A DNA stretch of 64,000 bases from Nepenthes gracilis (Eukaryota; Streptophyta; Magnoliopsida; Caryophyllales; Nepenthaceae): the NCBI GenBank assembly GCA_033239525.1, contig BSYO01000036.1, positions 9,198,126 through 9,262,125 of the forward strand, read 5' to 3'. Under the pieces are notes generated by a model. It saw only the letters and a list, made by a program, of their open reading frames with translations, did not search any database and was not told the origin of the DNA. Position numbers and translations under genes: made by a program. This document shows, in pieces, positions 1 to 13,430 of this stretch. Position 1 is the first letter of the stretch. The number at the start of each line of letters is the position of its first letter.

Positions 1-476
1 TATCTAATTGCCTGTAAATGTCTACCTCTATGATTCAAAGAGATTGCTTTCAGGATTTGAGCTCTACCCCCCAGTCACAGTATAATAAACTTATCATAGT
101 GTGAAAATGCAAGCCTAGCCAAAAACGGACCACACTAAAGGTTGGGTTAAATTATAATTGTTTAACCTAACTCCGCAGTAATAAAATAACCTCAGCCCTA
201 TTTGGCCGCTCCTTGGGCAACCCATTCTTTGTCGAATCCTACTTAGCAGAATATGGAGAGACTCATGACAGGACGGACCAATCCGAAGACTAGAATGTGG
301 TTTTTGTTGGTGTCAAATTTCACCTTCTTAGCATTTGTGATAAGATTGAGCTATAATTATTCTATTTTACTAACCATTTTGGGCAGGAAAAAGGTTAATT
401 TTGAAAGCATAAAGATTTATTGTTAATGTCAATTAAGTGGCTAATGTATGCAAAGCTATAGCTTAATATCACTCAC
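1..476 (-). other. Intron 4 of the rhomboid-like gene (continues past left edge)
   Basis: This follows the GTGAGT donor at 475-476 on the minus strand. No match to the expected last exon (the conserved WCHYLSC-type tail) was found in any frame, so this is read as intron sequence. If the intron were retained, translation would stop immediately after LLVAG. Confidence 0.6.
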
Positions 477-3400
477 CCGGCAACAAGCAAAAGGAGAGAA
501 ACCACCCATAGACCAATTTGGTATGCCTTGTATTTGGATTTCACACCGACATTTGTGGAGAGATTCTGGGTTGCCAACCACCCTATGTGAGGCCGAGGGA
601 GAAGCACAAAGCCGAGGAGGAAACCAGTAAGGAATCCGCCAATATTTGCAAAATTATCAACGTGAGGAAAAATGCCAACAGCTAGGTTGATCAGTAAAAT
701 CAGCAAAAGTGTGACCAGCGCTGCAGCCTGTGGAAACAGAGGAGCAGCTTAATAGAAATTAACAGGGTATCCAAAAAACAGGGTATCCTAAAAATTGAGT
801 GATTTTAAAAGTATGTTATATTTAGTAGCAGTGAGAAAAACTATAGGAATCAATACTGTGGAAAACTAATAAAAATAGTGAAAATCTCTATTTATATTTT
901 GTCCAAATCGATAAAAAACTCAGGGAATAATAGTGGATAATAGTTCCGCAACCTTATAATAAATGGTGTGGGTCCCATAAACAAAAAATCATATCTCACA
1001 GTTTACATCTTGCAAGTCAAATATTTCTTGCGTTTCTACAATTTTCCATTTCATAATTTTACACAGTTCTACCTCTTCATAGTTTCCACAGTTTTACTCA
1101 TTAAAGATTAAAGCAAAAACATGCGTAAGAGTGAACATAAAAGAAAACACAACATAACAGACTACTAAATCCAATCTTCCACAACACATTTCACAGATAA
1201 AGTATTTCACAGGTAATATCTCCAAATGCTCAAGGATATAGAAAAACAAAAAAAAAAAAAACTTGGAAATGGTATTTCTACATAACTAGCTAATTTTGAG
1301 GACATTTGCCCATGAAAGATCTCCAAATGCTCAAGGAGATGGCAGAAATATGGCTGTCGTTGCTTACCTTGTCAGTGTATATAGTCCAATTTGTAATAAG
1401 CTCCGAAAGCATAGCTCCAAGAAGGCCAAAAAGGGCACCCGAGGCACCAACAGATACGTGATTTTGAATGAATAGAGAAGTGAGTATGCTCCCACCAAAT
1501 CCAGACACAATGTAGATTATGCCAATCCTAACTGCAAGTATTTTCAGAATCCCCCCATAAAAGGAGGAAAATCCAATCAATAAAGAAGCACAAGAAAGAG
1601 AAGAATGCCGTGACCAGAAAGACATCAATGAGCTGTAGAACCTGGAAATGACTAAAGAATGTTCAATCTGTTAAAATTATTGGCAGGTATTTAATTATTT
1701 ATTAAAATGATCAAAAGTTTTTAATTAGTAATGATCAAAAGTTAAAATCTTGTACAATTCAATTACAATTTTATTGGAGAATTTATTCCTCAATGGGCCT
1801 GTACTCTGATGAAAAGAATGATATTTTTGTAATTGATAAATCGGTTCTCTCTGTTGCCAACAAAAGGTGGAGACAACCCATCATATTTGAGGAAGTTATG
1901 CAGATGACGAAGGTTACATCTATATAACACATTCACTTTTGGTTATAGGGTGATTAATTTCCTGAAATAAAAATATTCTTTGCATTCCTTCAAGTCCTGA
2001 GACAAGGAAAGATAGAGAGAAATGGATAATGGAAAGAAATTGATCTCTTGTTCTTCTGAAAAAAAAGAACACTTACCTCTTTGCAAATCTCATGCATCAA
2101 TAGTGAATATCAAAAGATGAATTCAAATACATTGTCTTTGTATTATTTTGCATTATAGTTTGTGAAGTGATACGGTAATACAACGATCTCAAATTAGTTT
2201 TACACAATCAACTCTAACAAATTGTCCATTTTAACTACTTCTCTAGCAATTGTGCAAGTCCTTCATCTTGATAAATGATGCATAAAGATTTGCGGAAGGT
2301 TGAAAATATAACTTGAAACTTAACCCATATTGGCAAGAATATTTTCCTCCCAAAGAAAGCAAAAATTGAAAAATTCTCACAGAAAAATATACCATTGACA
2401 GGAGAGAAAATGACGTACCAAAGCCAAACTGCTGTTCTAGGCGAATACCAACAAAGATGAGGCTCAACATGTTTACAAGAAGGTGGATAAGACCAGCATG
2501 TAACCAGATACAGGAGATCAGCCTCCATCCTTGATGCTTGTGAACAACTTTTGACCATTCAAGTCCTCCCATCTTCTTCAATCTTCAAGAATAAAAGAGG
2601 AGCTGATTCAAGATTATTTCTTCATTCATAATATCATATCTCACAACATCTCCATCCTTTAGTTCTTCCCCTTTTAGTTTTATTTTTCCTTTTTTTTAAA
2701 CTAGAAGAACCAGGATCATATAAACAGTCTCAAGAATAAATCTGCAAATCAGCAATATATAGATTTCTTGTTCAATTGGGCATTTCTGCATATAACTGTG
2801 AGAGTAACAAATTCAAATTTTATGTTCAAGTAAATTAAAATTTCATAATAACATGTGTATGTAGATTTTTACCCTTCAAAAGAGCGCATATGAAAAATCA
2901 TATATAGATTTATTCTACTAATATAGCTGAAATATCATATTAAAAATTAAATTACCTGTCTAGTCAGATACAAGGCAAACTCAAGTCCATACATCTACCA
3001 GTGTTTTAACAGTTGTTTTGTATAACTTCAAACCACAAATGTCCAAAACTGTTCAAAATTCTATTTTTTACATCCAAATTTTTAACATTAAAAGGGTCAC
3101 TCTATTATTGCCCAAAAATTTCGAAGTTCTTTTTCTTTAACCCAACCATTGAAACAAAATGGGAAAACCAAAAGTATGTAGGATTCTATGCCATAACAAA
3201 GTCTGCAGTCTTTCCGTTCAAGAAAAATCCAGAATCTAGTTCATAAAATGCAAAATTAAATTTCTTAGAAAAAAATAATAATTGGGATGAAAGCCTATTA
3301 ATGAATAAACCCAAACCACAACAAAACCAGCATCATCCAGTAACTTGCAATGAAAGTATGTTCAATTAGAAACCTCATGCTAAAGCAATTTCAGAGGATA

Positions 3401-4698
3401 CATAATTGAGATTTTTGACTTATATCGAAGTAATAATTCAATTTTTAGAAAGTAAGCATTGACACAATGAAAAGATTGATCTATTATGACTTGGACATTA
3501 CCTGTTTCAACCATTCACAATATAGAATGAAGCTGTACACATTTAATCCTTCTTTATTTGCAGTATCAGAAATTCAGTTCACTGGTATTCTTGTAAGCAT
3601 TGCCAACGCCAATAATTAAGAAGCTTATAAAAATAAGAAGTTTAAGAAAACTGAAGTTACTTGCAACAAAAATATTGCATCAAAATGAAAGCAGAAATAG
3701 ATGAGAACTCCTATGCATGGTCCTGACTACACCATCGCAGCCATCCGTTTACGACATTACTAGGCTTCCACGTGCAAGATTTTGCCCCGCAAAAGAGGGA
3801 AAAAGGCATAGAATAATGTACTTTATTAAATTAAGGAGTCCCACCCATTTTCTCTATCAGCCAATATTTTATTCTAATAATTTAGATTGTTAGGATTATA
3901 ATAGTACCTTAAAATGAGTTTAATGTATCTTATATTCTCAAGGCTGAGAATATAAGGTGACTCTAACAGCTACTTGAATTCAACACGTCTTCATATTCAA
4001 TAAGAAATAAAGGAGAGCCCAAATAATACAATGATAACCTCAAATAAAATAAAGGATAGCCCCAATGGTAGAAAGATAAAGATAACTGTGCTAACAAGAT
4101 ATACAATTTTGCAGAAAACATATAGATTATATAGCATAACATGATGCCTGCATATGCATATCAACTATAACAAAGTTCAAGAATACCCACTTCAACAGAT
4201 GAATGAAATGAAAATCGCCACCATCAAATCAAATCACACCACAAACAGACCACATCAATTCAAAGCTCCAAACAGAGCAACTAACCCTATTTTAAAAACC
4301 AAAACCAACAAACAAATCAAACTCAATTCACTCCAAGACAACCCGATACTGAAAAAAAATAAACAGAAAGAGAAATCGCAAGAGATGGAAGAAGTCACAT
4401 ACGTAGCAGAGGAAGGACCGAAGAGCGGATTCTCACTAAGAGGCTCGAAGGAGAACCTTCCGAGAAACCGTGCCTTACACTTTCCATGAAACGCAGCTCT
4501 GTTGTGCCTAGGGCAGTCGTTTATGTACATCACGATGATAAAAACCACCACGTTTACCACAACAATCGCCGGAATAAACCATGGAGTCCACTGTTCCTCT
4601 GTTTCCTTCTCCAAATAATAAGCATCTGACGGATAATTATTGCTACTATTTCCTCGGTCGTTCTTCACGCCTCCTCTTTCAGGATCCCCACTTGCCAT
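477..4698 (-). CDS. RBL: Rhomboid-like intramembrane protein (RBL family), 3' end outside window
   Basis: Spliced gene read on the minus strand. Exons: 4403-4698 (start ATG at 4696-4698), 2419-2582, 1368-1531 and 477-727. Donors read GTATGT, GTACGT, GTAAGC and GTGAGT, and the phases join without a break, giving about 291 codons. The conserved C-terminal cysteine-rich exon was not found in bases 1-476 and must lie past the left edge. Rhomboids are polytopic serine proteases that cut substrates inside the membrane; plant RBLs sit in Golgi or other endomembranes. Visible marks: a first membrane segment after [25 protein letters not shown] (loop WR and the HxxxN oxyanion motif); the serine motif GASGALFG in exon 3; and the last core helix with [12 protein letters not shown] in exon 4. 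In active family members that last motif normally reads AHIGG; here the catalytic His position is Asn (codon AAT). No frameshift or stop is seen. The family call is firm; assignment to a specific RBL paralogue and proteolytic activity are uncertain. Confidence 0.9.
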
Positions 4699-5611
4699 CT
4701 CTCTCTCCCCCCTGGATATGGGTCAATCGATCTGGGATTGCTCCCTTTGGTCAGAACCAGTATACAGGGGGCAGACGAGCTGCAAAAAATAGGGGCAAGA
4801 GTTAGCGGCTGAATTTTACATTTTTAATTTATTTTTTTGATGTCCATGGTCTCATGCAAATATATGCAATATAATTTACATATTACCTTAATAATTTTGG
4901 ATATTAAAATATTTATTTATTTATTTATTTAAATTATTAAATTTAGATTGTAATATATGTGTGGGTATATATTTATTTTATATTATTTATATTGAGTATT
5001 TAAATAATATTTTTATAAAAATAGCCACGTCTCTAATAATTGGGGTCAGGGCCCACTCGTGGTGGGTTGGTTATTATTACTTGTTTCAGTCTTACTCTTC
5101 CAATGCTGATTGGGATTAAACAGCTTTCCAGAAAAACACTCCATCCTCGTCTGAAGGAATAATAAGTACGCAAAATGACAAATTATAATATAATCTGAAA
5201 AATAATGCTCTAAGGAATAATATTATGCACTATACAAAATAACATTATATTATACATTATACCTATATAGATTCTAAAAAATATTACACACATAATTACA
5301 AAAAGAAATTAAATTTTTAACCAAAAAACATTGCTCGATAAGCATATCAATAATTTCAATATTAAAAAAACTTTATCAAATATTATTTTTTGAACCAACA
5401 TAATTAATAATTATGTATATTATATTTTACTGTAAATATTACTTGATTCAATCAAATTGTTGGTCGGGTGAAAGTATCAAATTGTATCCTTTACTGAACC
5501 ATTAAATCAGTCCCTAAGCTTTTGCTCAATATGTCATTAACATTATTCATATTTGTGCTCAATATATTGACAGCTTAAAGAATTATACCAGACAGCGTGT
5601 TCATTTCGATG
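4699..5611. other. 5' UTR/promoter of rhomboid-like gene and AT-rich spacer
   Basis: The first ~110 bases beyond the start codon are CT/GC-richer (CTCTCTCTCC at 4699-4710) and probably hold the 5' UTR of the minus-strand rhomboid gene. The rest is AT-rich with no ORF of note and no clear TATA box at a convincing distance. Confidence 0.4.
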
Positions 5612-6264
5612 CTAACCTTTTATTTCTTTCCCATTAGACAAGCTCTTTATAACTAGAGTGGCAATAAGTGGTTCATTTTGAATAAGTGATTCGTTATCGC
5701 CATATGCATCTTCATTTTCCATTTTCATAACATTGTTTACGTTGAATTGCTTATTTTCTGATCTATCTTGTTGAAACTCCGTAATGATATCTTTAGCAGC
5801 TTGTACATCTGCTCTTACTATGTGATTTTTGGCATAAATTATCAACAAATCTTTAAAATATCGAAGTTTTTCTTTTGTCAAATAGTAAGTCCCTTGTGGC
5901 TTATATCAATAAAAAAGGTATTAATATGTTATAGGTCAAGTATAAATAACAAAATTAGTAGATAAAGTACAAACATTTTATAGATTTTACTTTACAATAA
6001 CTATATTGCGTGCATTATTTCACCCAAATCTAGAAATATTTGTGCATTTATTATATTATAGATGATACTCTGATCCCCTTTTAACGTCTTTATTTGAGAT
6101 GTAATTTGTGAAGTTTTTTTTTTTAATCTTAATATCCTCTCTAGTTTATATAAATAATCCGATTTAAATTTATTATTAATATTGTGTGTAGCAATGTTAT
6201 GCCATGCTAATAATAAGAACATTATTTTTATGAAACTCTTATCTTCTTTTAATATTTTTATCAA
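5612..6264 (-). pseudogene. Decayed Myb/SANT-like domain protein (transposon-associated type)
   Basis: Two minus-strand reading frames, 6264-6001 and 5881-5612, read like consecutive parts of the plant Myb/SANT-like family (often partners of PIF/Harbinger transposases). The first ends in TSQITSQIKTLKGDQSIIYN, matching the helix in which such proteins have xxIxSRIKTLKxxxxxI. The second starts with a degraded match to the YYDDLxxxFGKDRATG segment, seen as YFKDLLIIYAKNHIVRADVQ, followed by AAKDIITEFQ and an acidic NED-rich tail. A frameshift and missing residues separate them. No transposase partner was found nearby. This is a remnant; function is not claimed. Confidence 0.45.
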
Positions 6265-6299
6265 CTTGTATTATGTTTTTCTCCATTATATGATATCAC

Positions 6300-6915
6300 T
6301 AGGCAACTATCTATCAAAACATTATATTAAACATTGATTTATAACAATTCAATATCATGTTTCAAATGTTTATCCATTTTCATAAAATATATAAAACCCT
6401 CAGATTTTTTATAAATTTAGAATAAAATTTTTAAATAATCGATAAAAATAACATATAACCATAAAGGAAACAAATGGGCTAAATAAAAAGAGCATGTAAG
6501 AATATTAAACCTCCAAAATATAAAAAAATTTTATCGATATTGAAACAGATTAAATATAGAACTTAAATATATTTAATTAAATCTTATACTAAATAAATCT
6601 GAAAAATAAACATTTATTTACAACAATTTAATCATATCTATTCTTTTTTTCCTTTCTCAATTTTTTCCCTTTTCATAAAATTCCAAATATTTTATAAATT
6701 AAATATCCCAAACGGCACTCGAACAATCTTTAAAAACACTAATGGTAAATGCATAAAGCAAACCAATTTGTTTCAATAAAAAAAAGCATGTATGAATATT
6801 AAATCTTCAAAAATTATTTTAAAATTTTACAATATATGAATTATTTTTAATACGTTCAATATATCCAAAATAATATATAATGCCAAAATAAATCAAATGA
6901 GAATTGGGCATTACA
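6300..6915 (-). repeat. Truncated 3' LTR of the 6.3-12.2 kb gypsy element
   Basis: On the minus strand it opens TGTAATGCCCAATT at 6915, the same opening as the 5' LTR at 12155. Similarity to 11575-12155 is recognisable down to about 6300 and then stops, so roughly two thirds of the LTR is absent. The left boundary is approximate. Confidence 0.6.
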
Positions 6916-7098
6916 ATTCTCCAATTTTTATAAAAATTTTGTTCTCAAAATTTACTATTTCTTCTTTCAAACTAATCTCTCTCTTTTTTTTCTTTTCCTC
7001 ACGTTCCCATATCCTTCTATAACTGAATGATTCATTCACAACATTTTAACCAATGGGATTGTCTTATTTCTCAATACATGATCCTTTCTGTCTAATAT

Positions 7099-9980
7099 CT
7101 AAACTGAAATCTCAACATATGATAAATTCTCGTCAATTTGTAACAGCTTAAACTTGATCACCTGCGAAAGATCATACACATACTTCCCCAATATAGATAT
7201 ATGAAATACATTATGACAATCCGCCAAATTCGGAGGCAAAACCAATTTATAGATCATCTCTCCGATCCGCTGCAAAATCCCAAATGATCTAATGAATCTC
7301 GATTTCAATTTGCCTTTCACTCTAAATCTCGAAATTCCTTTCCTCGGAGAAACACATAATCATCCACATCGAACCTCAAGTCAGATCTCGTGACCTATGA
7401 GTTATTGGCCCATACGCTTCCACTACACCACTCTGATTAACCATCTGCATGTGGATAAAATACCATACCAAATTTCAATTTTGTACCTAACTTTTTATAC
7501 AAATTTTTTCAAAATTTCGACACAAATCTCGGATCACTGTTGAAAACTATTAAAGCCGAAATACCATATAGCTTTACAATCTCAAAAATATATATACGGG
7601 CCAACTTATCTCTTGAATACGTCTTCCTGACTGACAAGATAAGAGCCAACTTGATCAATCTATCCACAATTACTCAAATGGCATCCAAATTTCTTGTCAT
7701 CTTAGACAAACCAGAATCAAAGTTCATAATAACATGCTCCTATTTTTAATTGGGAATCGGTAGAGGGAGTAAAAATCCTGGAGGTTTCTTATTCTTGGCT
7801 TTAACTTATTGACACACAATGCACCTTACCACAATTATCGCAAACTGCCGCATCATATTCAACCACCGAAAATTCTTCTTCATATCTTGATCCATCTTAT
7901 TCACTATGGGATGAATAGTATACATCGATCTATGAGTCTCATTCAAAATCTCTTTCTTCAACTCTTCAATATTTAGAACACAAATTCTATCTCAAAAGTG
8001 AAGAATCCCATCTGCTCGGACAATAAAATCCTTTCGCGATTCATTACCCAAATTTCTAGCAATCTTCATCAAGTACAAGTGCATTTGGATCTCCTTAATT
8101 TTCTCCAAAATCACTGGCTACACTTGAAGATATAACAACATCATCGTCAACCCTTAAGAATGCAACCAAATAGTGCAACCCTTCATTCCATCTAATATCT
8201 CCAATTCCTTAATCATCAAATAGGTTATCAAACTTTAAGGCTTTTAACTTAAAGTATCAATAACCATATTCACCTTCCGAGTTGATATTGAATTTCACAA
8301 TCAGAGTCCTTAACTAAATTCATCTACCTACGCTATCACATATTTAATTCTTTATGTGAAAATAATATTTTAAATTTTTGTAATCCGAATATACCATAAA
8401 CTTCTTTCTGTATAAATAATGCCTCCAAATTTTCAACGCAAATATGATGACTACCAACTCTAAATCATTGGTGGGCTAATTCTACTCATAAACTTTCAAC
8501 TACCTTGACCCATGGCAACTACCCGGCCACGTTGCATGAACACACAATCCAAATCTTTCTTAGAAGTATCACAGTATACTATAAATCTTCCTAATCTATC
8601 AGAGATTAACAAAATCAGTGCCAACATCAATCTATTCTTTAATTCCTAGAAGATATTCTCACAATCATCATCCCAAATGAAAACCATTCGCTTCTGCGTC
8701 AAACGTATCAATAGCACCACAATTCTTGAGAAATTCTCCATAAATTGCCTATAATATCCAGCCAAACCCAAAAGTTATGTAACTTCGTGACATTCATTGG
8801 TCTATCCAAATTTCCACCATTTTAATTTTCTTTGGATCCAGAAACATTACCTTTAGAAATAATATGCCCCAAAAATGACACTTCCTATACAACTAAAACT
8901 CATATTTTTTTAACTTGGCAAACAGCTGCCTTCCCTCAAGGTCTATAGTGCAAAATCTCAAATGAGTTTCATACTTTTCAAAACTCTTCGAATAGATCAA
9001 AATATCATCAATAAATATCATCATAAATTAATCCAAGTATGGCTAGAAAACCAAATTCATAAGATTCATAAAAAATGCCAGCGCATTCATTAACCCAAAA
9101 CGTATCACTAAAAACTCGTAGTGGCCGTATCTTGTCCTGAAAGTTGTCTTGGGCATATCCTCCCACTTAATTCTCAATTGATAATAACCCAAACGCAAAT
9201 CAATCTTAGAAAAAACTTGAACTTCTTATAACTGATGGAACAAATCATTTATTATCAGGAGAAGATACTTATTCTTAATTGCGATTTTATTCAACTCCCT
9301 ATAATCCACATATAATCTCATCAACCCATCTTTCTTCTTTACAAAAAAACACCGGAGCACCCCATGGAGAAACACTCTGCCAAATGAATTCCTTCTCTAA
9401 TAAGTCTTACAACAGCTACTACAACTCTTTTAATTAAAACGAGGCCATTCTATAAAGAGCCCTCAAAATCGGTACAGATCTTGGCACAACATCTATAGTT
9501 AATTTAATCTCCCGATTAGGAAGTAATCTAGGCAAATTCTCCGATAAAATATCCTCGATTTCACATGCAATCAGGATATCCTCAATGGCCACAAAATAAT
9601 TCTCAGATGTGGTTATATATGCCAAATAAGCTCGGTGCCATCCTTCATCAAATGATTCGCATGCAGAACCGAAATCAATCCGGTCGCCTCCCTTCCAACT
9701 CTTCATTGAAACTCAAAAGATTTATAATCGGGGATGTAAAATAGAACAAACTTATTAAAACAACTCATTATAGTGTGATAGCATGCCAACCAATCTATCC
9801 CCAAAATAATATCAAAGTTTGGCATATCGGGCAAAATCAAATCCACCAACAACTTATATTTGCAGACCCAAACCGGATATTGGGGATATACAATATTAGC
9901 AAACAAAGATTTACCAACCAGGACAAACACCATAATGAACAATCTAAGTACTAAGGCGGCACACATAATTTGCAAACAAA
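7099..9980 (-). pseudogene. Ty3/gypsy pol remnant (protease, RT, RNase H, integrase)
   Basis: Read on the minus strand, the frames shift repeatedly. At 9975-9703 is the end of the retropepsin with NFDIILGIDWL; the catalytic DTG/DSG triad is not recognisable. At 9706-9434 is the protease-RT linker with REIKLTIDVVP and PYRMA-like LYRMA. Near 9220-9105 is the RT segment with [13 protein letters not shown] and [14 protein letters not shown]. Near 9030-8990 is a trace of the IDDILIYSK box. At 7320-7099 is the integrase C-terminus, with LKSRFIRSFGILQRIGE followed by a NVFHISIL motif. Stops are frequent in every frame, so no product can be made. Confidence 0.7.
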
Positions 9981-10149
9981 TCTAGGGGTAAGTAATTATC
10001 CTAATTTTCTTCCACCTCCAAAACTGATACCTTCAACATATCCCCCAGAATCCGAATCTTTATTATCCACCATAGACAATACCTATCAGGCAAGATATTC
10101 AATCAATTATTTTCTAAAAAATTGATCCAAAATATTTCTTCTGACTACC

Positions 10150-10162
10150 CTATCTGATATCA
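10150..10162 (-). other. Primer-binding site (tRNA-iMet type), gypsy element 6.3-12.2 kb
   Basis: The minus strand reads TGATATCAGATAG four bases after the LTR end. The canonical initiator-tRNA site is TGGTATCAGAGC; two to three substitutions fit an old copy. Confidence 0.55.
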
Positions 10163-10166
10163 CAAT

Positions 10167-12155
10167 TGTTATGAATTCGCATCAAAATAGGTCTAAAATA
10201 ATTATAATTCATAAAATTAAAATTCTAAAACAATATAACAAATCTTAAACTCAAGTGTGACAAATAAACGAACTATGAAAATTCATCATCCCGTAATAAT
10301 AATAAACAGAACCTAAAATTCCTCACAGAAACTTATCGAAACTTAACTGGACAATAAAATAATGCAACTTGCCACACAAAGTAGTAAAGGAGAAACAACC
10401 CAATACATACATATCCGTTTATACATACTAACCCAACTATTTTATACATAGCCAAAGGCCTACATCCTATCGACTTCAAATACCCACAACATAGCTCATG
10501 CCAACACAAATTGAACAAAATAATAATACTCACCAAAATAAATGTACAACGATTAGATTACATCTAAGTTTCTACAAATTATCTAAACCTATTAATTTGA
10601 AAGGATAAGAAATAAAAACGTGAGTTTAAAATTTAATAAGAATTTATATCATATACAATGAACAAATATATTTGGAATCAGGGGGAAGGTCCAGAAACAC
10701 TTTCAAAATGTATATAAGGTATAAATTTGAATAATCTAATATCAAAGTCTGATGGTAGTTTCGTACTTAAATAATATTTCAAATCAAAATATGGCCCCAT
10801 CGGGATGTATATTTGACAAAATAGAGATCCAAAGTAAAATTATATAATTCAAATCATGCCATAATTCACATTGAAATAGAGGCAGAATGAAATAGAGTCC
10901 GAATCGAAATCACATAGGAACGAAATAGAGTTCAGAATGAAATTATATAAGAATTAAATAGGTTCCAAAATAAAATCACATATTAGATATACGAGAATTA
11001 CTAAATGCCATATGTGGGCAAACTTGTAAATCTCAAATCGAAGTGCAAATATAGATTAATAAGAAATATAAAGTTTGTACGAAATTGGAGAATCAAAGAC
11101 CAAGATATCAACTTTAGGAAGGGTTACAATACTCCCGGTAATCTTAAATCAGATCAACTACTATTTAGACTCATAGGTATGGCCATCTATATATTCTGTC
11201 TTCTATAAATAAGGAATATATTCATTATATTTTGTCACTTGTAACGTTGGGTGCAATTCTTAAATTTAATACATATATTAGGGCGTTCGAATATATAAGT
11301 TTTTTTTTCAATTCATTTACAATGGTTTTGATTAAAATATAAATGGGGTGGGTCATCTACAAAAGAGTTTTTTCCTACAAGAAAAAAAGGGGTCATAGAT
11401 ATTTTTTCGTTTGGAATAGAGCTCTCCTCGTCGAGAGAGAAACGGATAACAGATTAGATAACAAATAATAGAGGTAGTGACCTATATCCCTAGGTAGCGA
11501 GACATGTGTACCAATGCATAGCCCATGTAGATTTTATGTCCTTTTTCTACACAAATATATGGATACTTAAATATACTGTCTCAAATGTTTATCCATTTTC
11601 ATAAGATAAATAAAATCCTAAGATATTTTATAAATCCAAAATAAAACCCCTACACGATCAATAAAAATAACATGTATACACAAAAGAAATAAATGGGCAA
11701 AATAAAAAAAAAACATGCATGAATATTAAACCTCCAAAATACAAGAAAATTTTATCATATATTAAAATAGATCAAAGATAGAAAGTAAAAATATTTATCT
11801 CAACATTATACCAAACAGATCTAAAAAGAGGATATTTTGAACTACCACTTCTCTTATTCCTCTCTTCTCTTGTCTCTCCTCTTTTTCCTCTCTTCCTTCT
11901 CTCGAGTGAAATACCAACATAGTGTGCTGCCAATGTTTAAACATCCCAAATGGTGCTCGAGCGCCACTCAGGCACACCTCAAGTACCACCAATCTTGATT
12001 CAGCGCTCCAGCACACGGCAAGTATGCTTTAGGTATCAATTCTTTGCTTCAAAAATCTTTCAAAATTTTATAATATATAATTATTTTCAATGTATCTAAT
12101 ATTTTCAAAATAATATATAATACCAAAATAAATTAAATAAAAATTGAGTATTACA
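10167..12155 (-). repeat. 5' LTR of the 6.3-12.2 kb gypsy element (about 2.0 kb)
   Basis: On the minus strand it starts TGTAATACTCAATT at 12155 and ends at 10167 in ...CATAACA. Both ends match the related LTR at 18420-20980. Open frames here (for example 12016-11795) are non-coding LTR sequence. The LTR carries CTCGAG-rich and purine-rich blocks also seen in the plus-strand LTR debris at 29.8, 41.3 and 51.2 kb. Confidence 0.65.
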
Positions 12156-13430
12156 CTCAAGATGAAGTAGCCAGTCATGTTCCATTGCATTATCTGTAAA
12201 TTCAAAACTTTACACTATTCCAGTTAGATATTTTTGAAAATCAACACTTCAATGAAAAATTTTATCATGAAGTTAAATATTTTTTACTTAATTATTTTAA
12301 CGCTTTACCGATCAACCCAAAAACTTCATGTAAAGGGCAACTTCAACCCAAAATTAAACTAAATTTCTCATAAGCGTACACAATCATGTTCAAATTTTTC
12401 ACAATTGTTGAAATTTCTTGCAAGCATTTCACTAAGCAAATGCAAAGACAGATAAAACATTTTTCTCTATAAATAACCGACTCTACCACAGATTAACGCA
12501 AATGGTTAACAATAGTTTCCGAGTGCCATTTGTTGGGAAAATGGCGTCTAACTGGTCAACTAGGAACAAACAGCAGAGTAGAAGAAAATAAAGGAGAAAA
12601 GAAAAATACTAATGTTTTATATGAAAAATCTTTCTGAAATAAGGAAAAAAATTACGGGACATACAATCCACAAGCAAATATCACTATGTGAGTTTAACGG
12701 TTACACAAACCTTAGACGAAGAGAATGAAAAATAAGAGTACAATACACTCACTGTATTTTCTCTCTTTACACTCTTAGACACTTAAAAAAACTCACATCA
12801 CAAAATCTTCTTGTCTTGCACACCACACTTCTTTGCCGCCGAGAACGCAATACAAATATATATATATATATACAGGTTGTTTACACAACTGTCTAGCCAG
12901 TGTGGAGGTTGCACAAACAGATAGCCACCTGGTGCACGTATAGCACTACAACGGCTCTGCAACTATCCTATGGGATATCATACTCTGCAAAACGGCGCGT
13001 ATATTCTCCAGAAATCACCCATGCCCAATTAATCTTTTGAGTTAGCATCTATGTACGCTGTCTATGTCTAGGTCATCGGGCTTTCCATCATGCCTCCAGG
13101 TAATGACAATATCCTCGGACATTATCCCATGTCCCCGGATATCTGTGTTGCTCACATGTCATTGGAATAATGTTGCGCAGATTTCTCAGTTACGTAGCAA
13201 ACGAGTCTGTGGACTATAAACACATAAAGATCTCGTCCTCAATCTGAATTCTTGAACAAAAAACACCTCCACACGGGAGTGACCACAATACCATTTTCTC
13301 ACCGGTTCTCACAATCGGGTGCAAATTTCTCATGGTCGTACGGATTTTTTATGACCATGCAAAGCTTGGTTTGGTTTTGAAAAATTCTAGGACTTTCAAA
13401 TTAGATTTACCAAGCTTTTGCAACCAAGGC
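12156..13430. other. Non-coding stretch, possible fragment of an unclassified LTR
   Basis: No coding segment is recognised. A sequence starting TGTTGGGAAAATGG near 12534 and moderately GC-rich text to about 13340 suggest an old LTR, but no second copy or primer site was found. An (AT)n run lies near 12855-12873. Confidence 0.3.

Larger units (their letters stand above)
6300..12155 (-). mobile_element. Decayed Ty3/gypsy LTR retrotransposon, minus strand, gag missing
   Basis: Order on the minus strand: 5' LTR 12155-10167, primer site about 10162-10150, protease/RT/RNase H/integrase remnants 9980-7099, then a 3' LTR from 6915 that is cut off near 6300. The two LTR pieces share long blocks: 6361-6600 resembles 11580-11810, and both end on the plus strand in ...AATAT(A/C)ATTACA-like sequence. 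Only about 170 bases separate the primer site from the protease remnant, so gag has been deleted. The pol order and the iMet-type primer site fit the chromovirus/Tekay-like part of Ty3/gypsy; that assignment is inference. Confidence 0.75.

Noticed and set aside
473..706. Rhomboid gene ending at the stop just after exon 4
   Set aside because: A strong GTGAGT donor precedes that stop, and the family has a further conserved C-terminal exon, so the stop is intronic.
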